A DNA stretch of 10,668 bases from Oscillospiraceae bacterium (GCA_902802215.1 CADCLH010000051.1:1-10668), one strand, 5' to 3'. Counted from the stretch's first letter, positions 1 through 7,652 are shown. Notes: generated from the letters alone by a model not told the origin. Program-made: numbers and translations.

Positions 1-773
1 GGCACGCGGCAGAGCGCGCCGCCGAGATAGACGCCGCACAGGCCCGCGAGGTCAAAGCCGCCGAGCTTCGAGAGCACGTCCAGCGCGTCGCCCGCGTTGG
101 GGCGGTTGAGCTCGACGCCGCGGCGGATCGCCCGGAGCTTGCGCCGCAGCCCCTCGTCCGAGAGGCCCGCGCCGCGCCCCGTCACACGCTCGGGCTCGAC
201 GCCCGTCAGCACCGCCGTGACGGCGGAGGCGGTCGTCGTGTTGCCGATGCCCATCTCCCCGGCGGCCAGCAGGCGCGTCCCGCGCTCCGCCTCCGCGCGC
301 ACGAGCTCTACGCCCGCGAGGATCGCCGCCTCCGCCTGATGGCGCGTCATGGCGGGACCCTCTGTGAAGTCCGCCGTGCCGTTGCCGACGCGGCGGTCCA
401 GTACGCCCGGAAAGCCGCCAAAGTCCCGGATTCCCAGATCCGCGGGCACGACGCGGCAGTCGGCGCTTGATGCCATCCGACACACGGCGGTGCGTTCCAG
501 CGCGAGCTGGCGCGCAACCGCCGCCGTCACCTCGCTCCCCGTCTGGGTCACGCCCTGCGCCGTCACGCCGTTGTCCGCGCAGAGCACCAGCGCCGCACGC
601 GGCGCGAGCGCGATGTCCGCGCTGCCGGTCAGGGCCGCGATATCACAGACCGCGTCCTCCAGCAGGCCGAGGCTGCCGAGCGGCTTGGCGCAGGCGTCCC
701 AGCGCCTCCGCGCCTCCCGGCGCGCCGCCTCATCCGGCGGGGTGATCGTTTCGATAAGTTTACATAATTCCAT
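1..773 (-). CDS. cobT: Nicotinate-nucleotide:base phosphoribosyltransferase CobT (3' partial)
   Basis: CobT activates the lower-ligand base (dimethylbenzimidazole or another base) to its alpha-riboside phosphate for attachment to the corrinoid. The frame starts at ATG 773 and stays open to base 1, so 257 codons are visible of about 350; the rest, with the catalytic glutamate (Glu317 in Salmonella), lies beyond the left edge. Translation begins MELCKLIETITPPDEAARRE. Motifs are CAKPLGSLGLLE (28-39), VLCADNGVTAQGVTQTGSEV (63-82), RLLAAGEMGIGNTTTASAV (167-185), VTGRGAGLSDEGL (197-209) and PNAGDALDVLSKLGGFDLAG (225-244), all specific to the family. GGAG lies 6 bases before the start, inside the 3' end of cbiA, and the two genes overlap by 14 bases. 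ADNGV replaces the ADHGV of Salmonella, and base-pocket positions also differ. Family is certain; base preference is not known. Confidence 0.95.
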   Translation of the reverse strand, partial: MELCKLIETITPPDEAARREARRRWDACAKPLGSLGLLEDAVCDIAALTGSADIALAPRAALVLCADNGVTAQGVTQTGSEVTAAVARQLALERTAVCRMASSADCRVVPADLGIRDFGGFPGVLDRRVGNGTADFTEGPAMTRHQAEAAILAGVELVRAEAERGTRLLAAGEMGIGNTTTASAVTAVLTGVEPERVTGRGAGLSDEGLRRKLRAIRRGVELNRPNAGDALDVLSKLGGFDLAGLCGVYLGGALCRV

Positions 774-2121
774 GCTTCGCTCCGTAGTTCTCCGCTGCGC
801 GGACAAAGCGCTCCGCCAGCACGGGACTGCCCGCGAAATACAGGTGCGGGAAGGCCGCGTACAGGGTCCGGCCCGCGTAGCCCTCGCGCCAGGTCCTGCC
901 GCTGAGCGGCTTCGTCAGTCGGAAGGAGTCGCCGTTTTCTGCCGTGTCCCAGTGGTGAAATACGTGGACCGGGAAGCTCTCGCCCGCGCGAAACAGCAGG
1001 CTGTCCTCTTCGGCGCTTAACTCCGCGTAGCCGAAGCGGACCGACTTGCCCGCGTCCGCGGCCTCGCCCGGCAGCACGCCTGCCATGGGGAAGCGCTCGC
1101 CCGACGGGTCGGACAGCGCCGCACAGAGATAGAGATAGCCGCCGCACTCCGCCGCCGTGGGAAGCCCGCCGCGCACCGCCTCGGCGACCGCGCGGCGCAT
1201 TTCGGCGTTTTCCGAGAGCCGCCGCGCGTACAGCTCGGGGTAGCCGCCGGGCAGATAGAGCCCGCCGACGCCCTCCGGCAGGGCCGTGTCGCGCAGGGGA
1301 CTGAAAAAAACAAGCTCCGCGCCGAGGGCCTCGAGCGTCTCAAGCGTCTCGGCGTAGGCGAAGCAGAAGGCCTCGTCCCGCGCGACCGCGATGCGGCAGC
1401 GTCGTTTCTGCGGCGGCTCCGACTCCTGCGCCGCGGGCGCGGTGCCGTCGAAGAGCGCAAGCAGGCGCGGCAGGTCGACGTTTTCCGAAAATGCCCGCGC
1501 AAGCAGCTCCAGACGCGCGTCGAGATCGTCGATTTCCGGCGCGGTCAGCAGGCCGAGGTGGCGGCTTTCGATGCGCGCGCCCTCGAGCCGCGGCAGGCAG
1601 CCGAGCACCGGCAGGCCCGTCTCGCGCTCGAGGGTGGGCGCGAGCGTCCGGCACAGGGCGGGGGAGCACTCGTTGAGAAGCACGCCCGCAATGTGGCTGG
1701 GCGTGCGGAAGTCCCGCAGACCGCAAAGCTGGGCGGCCAAGGTCAGGCTCGATGCGCGCGCGGGCAGCACCAGCAGGACGGGCAGGTCCAGCGTATCGGC
1801 GAGCTCCCACGCGCTCGCGCGCGCCGTCACGCCGCCGAGGCCGTCGTACAGGCCCATCGCGCCCTCGACCACCGCCGCGCCGTGGCCCCGGCAGGCGCGG
1901 GCAAAGAGCGCCTGCACGCGCTCCGGGCCGCTCAGAAACAGGTCGAGGTTGTGGCTCTCTACCCCGAGGACAGCGCGGTGGAACATCGGGTCGATGTAAT
2001 CCGGCCCGCATTTGAAGGCGCAGGGCTCGTGCCCGCGCTCCTTCAAAACGCGAAGCATTGCGCAGGCCGCGGCGGTCTTGCCGCAGCCGGACGCGGGCGC
2101 GGCGATCAGCAGCCGGATCAT
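760..2121 (-). CDS. cbiA: Cobyrinate a,c-diamide synthase CbiA
   Basis: CbiA uses ATP and glutamine to amidate the a and c side-chain carboxylates of cobyrinic acid. At 453 residues it is the usual length. The N-terminal dethiobiotin-synthetase-like ATPase domain shows the P-loop APASGCGKT (8-16), KCGPDYIDP (37-45) and EGAMGLYDG (86-94). The C-terminal class I glutaminase domain, from about residue 240, shows GLYLPGGYPELYA (287-299), the nucleophile Cys326 in AECGGYLYL (324-332) and the partner histidine His425 in AFPHLYF (422-428). FGYAEL and VFHHW (386-391) also fit CbiA. The ATG start has GGGAGGAG 5 bases upstream and overlaps cbiET by 4 bases. The stop overlaps cobT by 14 bases. The adenosylation and remaining amidations (CobA, CbiP) are not encoded here. 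It could only be confused with CobB of the aerobic route or the hydrogenobyrinate branch; the cbi neighbours decide for CbiA. Confidence 0.96.
   Translation of the reverse strand: MIRLLIAAPASGCGKTAAACAMLRVLKERGHEPCAFKCGPDYIDPMFHRAVLGVESHNLDLFLSGPERVQALFARACRGHGAAVVEGAMGLYDGLGGVTARASAWELADTLDLPVLLVLPARASSLTLAAQLCGLRDFRTPSHIAGVLLNECSPALCRTLAPTLERETGLPVLGCLPRLEGARIESRHLGLLTAPEIDDLDARLELLARAFSENVDLPRLLALFDGTAPAAQESEPPQKRRCRIAVARDEAFCFAYAETLETLEALGAELVFFSPLRDTALPEGVGGLYLPGGYPELYARRLSENAEMRRAVAEAVRGGLPTAAECGGYLYLCAALSDPSGERFPMAGVLPGEAADAGKSVRFGYAELSAEEDSLLFRAGESFPVHVFHHWDTAENGDSFRLTKPLSGRTWREGYAGRTLYAAFPHLYFAGSPVLAERFVRAAENYGAKHGIM
780..783 (-). promoter_or_regulatory. Ribosome binding site for cobT
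   Basis: The coding strand reads GGAG, then the 6-base spacer CGAAGC, then ATG at 773. It sits inside the last codons of cbiA and fixes the start of cobT, giving the 14-base overlap with the cbiA stop at 760-762. Confidence 0.6.
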
Positions 2122-3326
2122 CGGTTCTCCTCCCGGCAGGCCGTGACGAGGAAGACCGGGTTGTTCGCCAGCAGCAGGTGCAGTCTCGCGTCCGGCCTTG
2201 CGCGGCTGACGGCGATCTGCGTCAGCTCCGCGTCAAGGCCATGGGAGTTGAAAATGTCCAGCGCCGCCGACAGCGTTTCGAGCGCTATGGCCGACACGCA
2301 CAGGCGCGCGTCCGGATTCTTCGACAGGGCGGCGTCCACGATCTCGCGGAGCCGACCCTCGCTGCCGCCGACGAACACCGCGTCCGGCGCGGGCAGAGAC
2401 GAAAGCGCCTCCGGCGCTTTGCCGCGTACGACGCGCAGATTCCACGCCCCGAAGCGGCTTCGGTTTTCTTCGATGAGGGCGAGCGCCTCGTCCCGGTATT
2501 CGACGGCGTAAGCCCTGCCCCGCCGGGCGGCGAGCGCGAGCTCCACCGACGCGCTGCCGGTCCCCGCGCCGATGTCCCAGACCGTGTCCTCCGGTCGGAC
2601 GGCGAGCTTCGCGAGGATCGCGGCGCGGACCTCCTGCTTGGTCATCGGCACCTCGCCGCGGAGAAAGGCGTCGTCCGGGATGCCGCCGCTCCGCTCAAAC
2701 GGGCGCGGCGCGGCTTCAACCAGCAGCACGGAGAGCGGGGCGAAGCAAAGTTCCGCGCACTCCGCCGCCGTCATGGTCGAAACGCGCTCATCCGGACAGG
2801 CGAGCTTTTCCCCGACCGCGACGCGCAGCGCCCGGAGCCCCGCGTCCTTAATTTCGCGGCAAAGGGAGGCGGGCGTCGTTTTCCCGCCGGTGAGGAAGAA
2901 GGCGGGCCTGCCCGCCATCAGCGCCGCGACCGGATCGCAGGGCGTGCCGTGCGCCGAGCAGAGCGTCCAGTCCTGCCACGGCTCGCCCAGACGCGCGGCC
3001 AGCAGCTGCACGCTCGACAGGCCCGGCAGGACGCGGCAGGGGATCTCCGCCTCCCGCAGCAGCGCGAGCAGCCCGGACGCGCCGGAGTAAAAGCCCGTGT
3101 CGCCGCTGAAGACGACGCAGGGCCGCTTCGCGTCCGACTTTGTGAGAAGCGCGAAAAGCTCCGCGCTCTTTGTCGCCGCGGCGCGCTTCTGGTTTTCAAT
3201 TTCCGGAAGGTTCTCGAGCAGGCGCTCCGCGCCGAGCACCAGCTCCGCCTGCTCCAAAGCCCTCCGCCCCTCGGCGCCCAGGGTCTCGCCCGTTCCGCCG
3301 CCGAGGCCGATCAGCGTCACCTGCAT
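2118..3326 (-). CDS. cbiET: Fused cobalt-precorrin C5/C15-methyltransferase and decarboxylase CbiET
   Basis: One 402-residue polypeptide joins CbiE and CbiT, like CobL of the aerobic route, and as in many Clostridia. Residues 1 to about 205 are the CbiE class III methylase (LIGLGGGTGETL 5-16, FSGDTGFYSGA 73-83, VLPGLSSVQ 99-107). Residues about 213-402 are CbiT, a Rossmann-type methyltransferase (GIPDDAFLRGEVPMTKQEVR 215-234, VWDIGAGTGSASVELA 249-264, AVFVGGSEG 316-324). CbiT methylates C15 and removes the C12 acetate carboxyl; CbiE methylates C5. Together they yield cobalt-precorrin-8, the substrate of CbiC, whose gene is not in the window. I chose ATG 3326, six codons inside a longer possible start at 3344, because GAGGG lies 9 bases before it and MQVTLIGLGGG fits the family. 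The overlap with cbiJ is 10 bases; the stop shares ATGA with cbiA. Confidence 0.95.
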   Translation of the reverse strand: MQVTLIGLGGGTGETLGAEGRRALEQAELVLGAERLLENLPEIENQKRAAATKSAELFALLTKSDAKRPCVVFSGDTGFYSGASGLLALLREAEIPCRVLPGLSSVQLLAARLGEPWQDWTLCSAHGTPCDPVAALMAGRPAFFLTGGKTTPASLCREIKDAGLRALRVAVGEKLACPDERVSTMTAAECAELCFAPLSVLLVEAAPRPFERSGGIPDDAFLRGEVPMTKQEVRAAILAKLAVRPEDTVWDIGAGTGSASVELALAARRGRAYAVEYRDEALALIEENRSRFGAWNLRVVRGKAPEALSSLPAPDAVFVGGSEGRLREIVDAALSKNPDARLCVSAIALETLSAALDIFNSHGLDAELTQIAVSRARPDARLHLLLANNPVFLVTACREENR

Positions 3327-4057
3327 GTCATCAAGCCCTCGCATTCGCTCAGTATTTCTTCATAGCGCATGCCGTTCTCCTGCGGGCGGCGCAGGACGAT
3401 CAGCACGGCGCCCGTCTCGCGCGCCGCGGCCGCCTTCTCGGGAAAGCCGCCCGCCGCGCCGCCGTCCTTCGTCACGACATAGCGCGCCCCGAGCTGCCGG
3501 ATCAGCGCCGCGTTCAGCTCCCGCGAGAACGGCCCCTGCATGGCGACGATGTTGCGGTGCGGGACGCCCAGCGCCTCGCAGGCGGCAAGCGATTCGTGCG
3601 CGGGCAGCACGCGCGGGCAGAGCCGGCCCGGGTCCAGCTCCCGGAAGGCCGACAGCTCCTTCGAGCCGATGGCGAGCAGGATCTTTCCCTCGGTGTGCGA
3701 CAGATATTCCGCGGCCTCGGCCGCGCCGGAGACCACGACCGCGCCCTCCGTCTCGCAGGCTTCCCGCAGGAGCCGCCGGTACGGCACGCCCGTGCGCGCG
3801 CAGGCGGCGCGGATGTTTTCCGACGCCTCGAGCGCGTAGGGGTGCGTGGCGTCGATGCACAGCGAAAACTCCGGCAGCAGCGCCGCCATCTCGTCCGCGC
3901 TTTTGCGCCCCGTGAGCACCCGAACGCCGTCGTGCTCGCCCTGCTCCTCGCCGCCGTATGCGGTCGCGACGCAGACGGTCACCTCAGCGCCCCTGTCCGC
4001 GAGCTCCCCGGAGAGCCTGCGTCCGTCCGAGGTGCCGCCGAAAAGCAGGATGTTCAT
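3317..4057 (-). CDS. cbiJ: Cobalt-precorrin-6A reductase CbiJ
   Basis: CbiJ (homologous to CobK) reduces the C18-C19 double bond of cobalt-precorrin-6A with a nicotinamide cofactor (NADH reported for CbiJ), giving cobalt-precorrin-6B. The protein is 246 residues, in the family range. The N-terminal nucleotide-binding loop is LLFGGTSDGRRL (4-15). Further conserved stretches are CIDATHPYALEASENI (67-82), VVAMQGPFSRELN-like residues 171-182, VVTKDGGAAGGFPEK (194-208) and IVLRRP (220-225). The ATG start has a GAGGGGG run 8 bases upstream and overlaps cbiH by 4 bases (ATGA). The stop overlaps cbiE-T by 10 bases. Its product is the substrate of the CbiET protein encoded next, so gene order follows the reaction order here. 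No anomaly seen. Confidence 0.95.
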   Translation of the reverse strand: MNILLFGGTSDGRRLSGELADRGAEVTVCVATAYGGEEQGEHDGVRVLTGRKSADEMAALLPEFSLCIDATHPYALEASENIRAACARTGVPYRRLLREACETEGAVVVSGAAEAAEYLSHTEGKILLAIGSKELSAFRELDPGRLCPRVLPAHESLAACEALGVPHRNIVAMQGPFSRELNAALIRQLGARYVVTKDGGAAGGFPEKAAAARETGAVLIVLRRPQENGMRYEEILSECEGLMTCR

Positions 4058-4782
4058 GCCCGGTACCCCCTCGGCGTGACCAGATGCTCGCCGATCACAC
4101 GCGTTGTCGACGAGCCGACGAACACGGTCGTGAACATGTCAACCTCCACCTCGCGCAGCGCAATCAGCGGCAGGATGCGCGTTTCCTCGCCCTCGCGGCC
4201 GATATTCCGGACAAATCCGCAGGGCGTCTCCGGAGCTCGGAAGCCGAGCAGGATGTCGCAGGCCCTTTGCAGACGGTCCGCGCGTCTGCGGGACGAGGGG
4301 TTGTAGAGCGCCAGCGCGAAGTCCCCCTCGGCCGCGCAGCGCAGGCGCTTTTCAATTACTTCCCACGGCGTCAGCAAGTCGCTCAGGGAGATCACGCAGA
4401 AGTCGTGTCCCAGCGGCGCGCCGAGCAGGGCCGCGCCGGAGAGCGCCGCCGTCACGCCCGCGACGATCTCGACCTCGACGCCGCCGTAGTCCGGCAGCAG
4501 CTCGAGCACGGGGCTCGCCATGCCGTAGACGCCCGCGTCCCCGCTGCAAACCAGAGCGACGGTCCGACCGCGCCGCGCCTCATCCAGCGCACGGCGGCAG
4601 CGCTCCAGCTCCTGCGTCATCGGCGTGGAGAAGCGTTCCTTGTCCGGGTACAGCGGCGCAAGCAGCGCCAGATAGGCGCCGTAGCCGCAGAGAAGATCGG
4701 AGGCGTCCAGAGCGGCGCGCGCCTCCAGCGTCATACCCTCCGGCTTTCCCGGCCCGAGACCGACGATGTACAGCTTAGCCAC
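4054..4782 (-). CDS. cbiH: Cobalt-factor III / precorrin-3B C17-methyltransferase CbiH
   Basis: CbiH methylates C17 and drives ring contraction on the way to cobalt-precorrin-4, in the cytoplasm with S-adenosylmethionine as donor. The 242 residues match the family (about 240). Motifs are LYIVGLGPGKPEGMT (4-18), CSGDAGVYGMA (79-89), GHDFCVISLSDLLTPWEVIE (125-144, the CbiH/CobJ hallmark), LALYNPSSRRR (157-167), CGFVRNIGREGE and the ending VTPRGY. I place the start at GTG 4782 (GTG GCT AAG) because GGGGG lies 7 bases upstream and the methylase fold begins at once. The first ATG in frame, at 4821, would add 13 residues (MQRGRCVWIGGLA) unlike the family. The start overlaps the cbiG stop by 8 bases (GTGGCTAA); the stop shares ATGA with cbiJ. 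It is a single-domain CbiH, without the accessory domains seen in some species. Confidence 0.95.
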   Translation of the reverse strand: MAKLYIVGLGPGKPEGMTLEARAALDASDLLCGYGAYLALLAPLYPDKERFSTPMTQELERCRRALDEARRGRTVALVCSGDAGVYGMASPVLELLPDYGGVEVEIVAGVTAALSGAALLGAPLGHDFCVISLSDLLTPWEVIEKRLRCAAEGDFALALYNPSSRRRADRLQRACDILLGFRAPETPCGFVRNIGREGEETRILPLIALREVEVDMFTTVFVGSSTTRVIGEHLVTPRGYRA

Positions 4783-5773
4783 GGCCAAACCCCCAATCCA
4801 GACGCAGCGGCCTCTTTGCAAGCGCGAAGGTCACGCCCTCGCCCGCATGCTTTTTCACGATCAGCTCCCCCTGCGCGCACTTGACCGCGGCGCGCTCGCA
4901 GACGTTGTCCACGCCCGTCATGCGCGCGACGAAGGCCGAGGCCGTGAATTCGCCCTTGAGCGCCGCGAGCTCCGAGGCAGTGTAAAAGTGCAGGGGCCAG
5001 CCGTGGGTCGCGCAGAAGGCCGCCAGTCCGCGGTCCCGCCGTTTGAGATCGATGCTCGCGGCAGCGCAGACGGCCCGCGGCAGGATGCCCGTTTCCGCGC
5101 AAAAAGCGCTCAGGCGCGCATCGAGCGTCTCCCTCGCGGTCCCGCGCCGGCAGCCGACGCCGAGGACCAGCGCCGCCGGGACCAGCGTCAGCGCCTCGTG
5201 AGCGCGCACGTCCACCCACACGTCGGCCTCGCCGTCCTCAACGGGCTCCACGCCCGCCGGCGGCGCGCTGTCGATGGGGAAGGCGGAGCGGACCCGGATG
5301 CGCTCTCCCGCCAGCAGCTTGGCGGAGACCGCCTTGATCCGGCCCGGGTCTGCGACCGACAGGCCCTGCACACGCGCCCAGTCGTCGAAGGCAAAGACGC
5401 CGTTTCGGTCGGTCGCGGTGGTGATGACCGCCTCCGCGCCGCAGATGCGCGCGATCTCCCGCGTCAGCGCGTTGGCCCCGCCGAGGTGGCCGGACAGCAG
5501 CGACACCGCGAAGTAGCCGCACTCGTCCACCGCGACGACGGCGGGGTCGGACGCCTTGCCGTGCAGATACGGCGCGATCGCCCGCACCGCGATGCCCGCC
5601 GCGCCGATGAAGACCAGGGCGCGGGCGTCGGGAAACGCGCGCGCCGTCCACTCTTGCAGGGCTACGCCGTCGCGCGTGCAGGAGACCTCGCCGCCGAGCA
5701 CGGCGCGGAGCGTCTCCGCCAGCGCGCGACCCTTTTCGGTGAAGGCGAGATAGGCGATCTCTCCGTTTTTCAT
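4775..5773 (-). CDS. cbiG: Cobalt-precorrin-5A hydrolase CbiG
   Basis: CbiG opens the delta-lactone of cobalt-precorrin-5A, releasing the C20 carbon as acetaldehyde and forming cobalt-precorrin-5B, which CbiD then methylates. This step is specific to the anaerobic route, so the gene is strong evidence for early cobalt insertion. The 332-residue protein shows the N-terminal domain (ALVFIGAAGIAVRAIAPYL, 52-70; SLLSGHLGGANALTREIA, 91-108), a central region (TATDRNGVFAFDDWA, 119-133) and the C-terminal domain (LVLGVGCRRGTARETLDARL, 202-221; TGVDNVCERAA, 286-296). The longer open frame extending to 6385 is the antisense-like shadow of cbiF; the ATG at 5773 has GAGGG 6 bases upstream and overlaps the cbiF stop (ATGA). 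Its TAA stop falls within the cbiH start region. The length is normal and no domain is missing. Confidence 0.96.
   Translation of the reverse strand: MKNGEIAYLAFTEKGRALAETLRAVLGGEVSCTRDGVALQEWTARAFPDARALVFIGAAGIAVRAIAPYLHGKASDPAVVAVDECGYFAVSLLSGHLGGANALTREIARICGAEAVITTATDRNGVFAFDDWARVQGLSVADPGRIKAVSAKLLAGERIRVRSAFPIDSAPPAGVEPVEDGEADVWVDVRAHEALTLVPAALVLGVGCRRGTARETLDARLSAFCAETGILPRAVCAAASIDLKRRDRGLAAFCATHGWPLHFYTASELAALKGEFTASAFVARMTGVDNVCERAAVKCAQGELIVKKHAGEGVTFALAKRPLRLDWGFGRG
4790..4794 (-). promoter_or_regulatory. Ribosome binding site fixing the cbiH GTG start
   Basis: The coding strand reads GGGGG followed by the 7-base spacer TTTGGCC and then GTG at 4782. It lies inside the 3' end of cbiG. 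This G-run is less canonical than the GGAGG-type sites before neighbouring genes, but its spacing supports GTG over the farther ATG at 4821. Confidence 0.45.
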
Positions 5774-6525
5774 GTCTTTCCCTCGCGAAAGCCCGTCGTG
5801 AAGGACGGGTCGTAGAGTCTGCTTTTCTCGTAGGGCGCGTCCAGAAAGCCGCCGACAAGGATCAGCGCGGTCTTTGCGATCCCCGCCTCTGCGCCCGCCG
5901 CGGCCAGCGTGCCGACCGTGCAGCGGACGACCCGCTCGTCCGGCCAGCTCGCCTTGTAGACCAGGGCCGCGGGCGTGTCGGGCGCGTAGCCGCCCGCGAG
6001 CAGCTCCGTCTGCACCTCGTCCAGCATCCCGGCCGAGAGGAACAGGGCCATGGACGCCCCGTGGCGCGCAAGAGAGCGCAGCGCCTCCTTCTCCGGGACG
6101 GGGGTACGCCCCGCGAGACGGGTGACGATGAGGCTCTGGCTCACGCCGGGGAGCGTGAATTCCGCGCCCAGCGCCGCCGCCGCGCCGAAGAGGCTGCTGA
6201 CCCCCGGCGTCACGTCGAAGGCGACGTCCCGCTGACGCAGCGCGTCCAGCTGCTCGCGCAGCGCGCCGTAGAGCGAGGGGTCCCCGGTGTGCAGACGCAC
6301 GGTCGTTTTGCCCTCCGCCTCCGCGCGCTCCATCACGGCAAGCACCTCGTCGAGCGTCATGCGGGAGCTGTCGAAGATCTCGCATCCGATTTTGCAGTTA
6401 TCCAGCAGGGCGGGATTGACCAGACTGCCCGCCCAGATCACGACGTCCGCCTCCCGGAGAAGCGCCGCGCCCCGCAGCGTGATGAGGTCGGGAGCCCCCG
6501 GCCCCGCGCCGACAAAATGGATCAT
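5770..6525 (-). CDS. cbiF: Cobalt-precorrin-4 C11-methyltransferase CbiF
   Basis: CbiF methylates C11 of cobalt-precorrin-4 using S-adenosylmethionine, producing cobalt-precorrin-5A, the substrate of CbiG encoded just downstream. The protein is 251 residues, the usual size. It shows the tetrapyrrole methylase (class III) fold markers: VGAGPGAPDLITLRG (5-19), the cofactor-site stretch RLHTGDPSLYGALREQ (77-92), DVTPGVSS (104-111), SLIVTRLAGRTPVPEKE (CbiF/CobM type) and ALVYKASWPDE near the end. The open frame runs on upstream to about 7392, but that extension lies inside cbiD in another frame. The ATG at 6525 gives the correct MIHFVGAGPG N-terminus and has AAGGAG 8 bases upstream. It overlaps cbiD and cbiG by 4 bases (ATGA) at each end, so translational coupling is likely. 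Confidence 0.96.
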   Translation of the reverse strand: MIHFVGAGPGAPDLITLRGAALLREADVVIWAGSLVNPALLDNCKIGCEIFDSSRMTLDEVLAVMERAEAEGKTTVRLHTGDPSLYGALREQLDALRQRDVAFDVTPGVSSLFGAAAALGAEFTLPGVSQSLIVTRLAGRTPVPEKEALRSLARHGASMALFLSAGMLDEVQTELLAGGYAPDTPAALVYKASWPDERVVRCTVGTLAAAGAEAGIAKTALILVGGFLDAPYEKSRLYDPSFTTGFREGKT

Positions 6526-7652
6526 GACGTCCACTCCTTCAATATGCTCGCCGCCTCCGCCGTCGCGCCGAGGCCGCCGTATCGGTTGGAAAACAGCACC
6601 GCCCCGACGCGAAGCCGCCCCGCCGCGCGGCGGTCCAGATGCGTCTGGATCGCCGTGAGCAGGCTTTCGAGCACCTTTTCCTTTAAGCCCGCCTCTTCCA
6701 GAAGCGCGAGGCAGGCGTCCGCGGTCACGGCTTTCATCAGCGCGCGGCAGAGCGCCGGGGGCGCGCCGCAGACCGCCGCGTGCGCCGTGAAGAGCTCGGC
6801 CCGGCAGTCCGCCTGCCGCGAGTGCGTGTTCATCACGCCCCCCGCGAGCTTGACGAGCTTGCCGATGTGGCCCGCGAGCAGCACCTCGCAAAAGCCGAGG
6901 GCCGCCGCCGCGTCCAGCGCGTCGCCGATGAAGTTGGAGCACTTGACGACCGGCACACCGCGGTCGTCCAGCCCGATCTCGTGCACATAGGCTTCGCCGT
7001 AGCTGCCCGGCGTGAGGATCACGCGCTTTCCGCCGAGGGCCGCCGCCTGCCGCAGTTCGAGCTCTATGGTGTCGATCAGCGCCCGCTCGCTCATCGGCTC
7101 GACGACGCCGGAGGTGCCGAGGATGGAGACGCCGCCCTCGATGCCGAGCATGGGGTTGAAGGTTTTTTTCGCGAGCTCTTCGCCGTTCGGCACGGAGATC
7201 ACGATCGCAAGCCCGCCGCCGTAGCCGAGCTCCTCGCAGACCGCCTCCGCCGCCTCGCGGATCATGCGCCGCGGCACCGAGTTGATCGCCGCCGCGCCGA
7301 CGGGCTGATCCAGCCCCGGCTTCGTCACGCGGCCCACGCCCGCGCCGCCGTCGAGGGTGATGCCGTGCTCCGTCCTGCGCACTGCGGCGCAAACAAAGCA
7401 GCCGCCCGTCACGTCGGGGTCGTCGCCCGCGTCCTTTCGCACGGCGCAGCGGGCCTCGTCTCCGTCGAGCACGGCCTCGGCGAGCGGGACCTCGACCGGC
7501 CAGCCCTTGGGCGTGACGAGGCGAACCGTCGGCGGCGCCTCGCCGCTCAGCAGCAGGCGAACGGCCCCGGAGGCGGCCAGTGCGGCGCAGCTTCCGGTCG
7601 TATAGCCGCAGCGCAAGAGCCTTGCGCCGCTGCGGATGGTGTGTTCAAACAT
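6522..7652 (-). CDS. cbiD: Cobalt-precorrin-5B C1-methyltransferase CbiD
   Basis: CbiD transfers a methyl group from S-adenosylmethionine to C1 of cobalt-precorrin-5B, giving cobalt-precorrin-6A, in the cytoplasm. It does not share the fold of the other corrin methyltransferases. The 376-residue length matches the family (about 360-380). Visible conserved segments are RCGYTTGSCAA (14-24), AGDDPDVTGG, GAGVGRVTKPGL, the glycine-rich NPMLGIEGGVSILGTSGVV in the middle, and HIGKLVKLAGGVMNTHSR in the second half. The ATG start follows AGAGG by 7 bases and overlaps the ATPase stop by 8 bases. The gene ends ATGA, its TGA sharing bases with the cbiF start. This placement between importer and CbiF makes it the first biosynthetic enzyme of the visible transcript. 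No anomaly seen. Confidence 0.97.
   Translation of the reverse strand: MFEHTIRSGARLLRCGYTTGSCAALAASGAVRLLLSGEAPPTVRLVTPKGWPVEVPLAEAVLDGDEARCAVRKDAGDDPDVTGGCFVCAAVRRTEHGITLDGGAGVGRVTKPGLDQPVGAAAINSVPRRMIREAAEAVCEELGYGGGLAIVISVPNGEELAKKTFNPMLGIEGGVSILGTSGVVEPMSERALIDTIELELRQAAALGGKRVILTPGSYGEAYVHEIGLDDRGVPVVKCSNFIGDALDAAAALGFCEVLLAGHIGKLVKLAGGVMNTHSRQADCRAELFTAHAAVCGAPPALCRALMKAVTADACLALLEEAGLKEKVLESLLTAIQTHLDRRAAGRLRVGAVLFSNRYGGLGATAEAASILKEWTS

Noticed and set aside
3327..3344. Alternative cbiET start at ATG 3344
   Set aside because: It would deepen the overlap with cbiJ and add MRGLDD before the typical methylase N-terminus; ATG 3326 has GAGGG at proper distance. The alternative cannot be fully excluded.
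2058..3365. 435-codon open frame on the plus strand opposite cbiET
   Set aside because: It lies wholly antisense to a clearly recognised gene, its translation is rich in Arg/Ala/Gly without any family motif, and such long antisense frames are expected where G+C is high.
4783..4821. Alternative cbiH start at ATG 4821
   Set aside because: It adds 13 residues that are cbiG codons read in another frame, ahead of the point where the family normally begins; the GTG at 4782 has a well-spaced G-rich site.
4766..5815. 349-codon plus-strand open frame opposite cbiG, and similar ones at 1558-2511, 3170-4306, 6780-7754 and 7636-8739
   Set aside because: All are composition-driven shadows of the minus-strand genes; none shows a recognisable domain or a convincing ribosome binding site, and all would conflict with the operon.
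4775..6385. 536-codon minus-strand frame suggesting a longer CbiG
   Set aside because: The upstream part overlaps cbiF in another frame and has no family similarity; ATG 5773 with GAGGG upstream gives a normal 332-residue CbiG.
5770..7392. 540-codon minus-strand frame that could suggest a CbiF with a long N-terminal extension
   Set aside because: The extra 289 codons lie inside cbiD in another frame and read as low-complexity Arg/Gly/Ala sequence; the ATG at 6525 with AAGGAG upstream gives a normal 251-residue CbiF.
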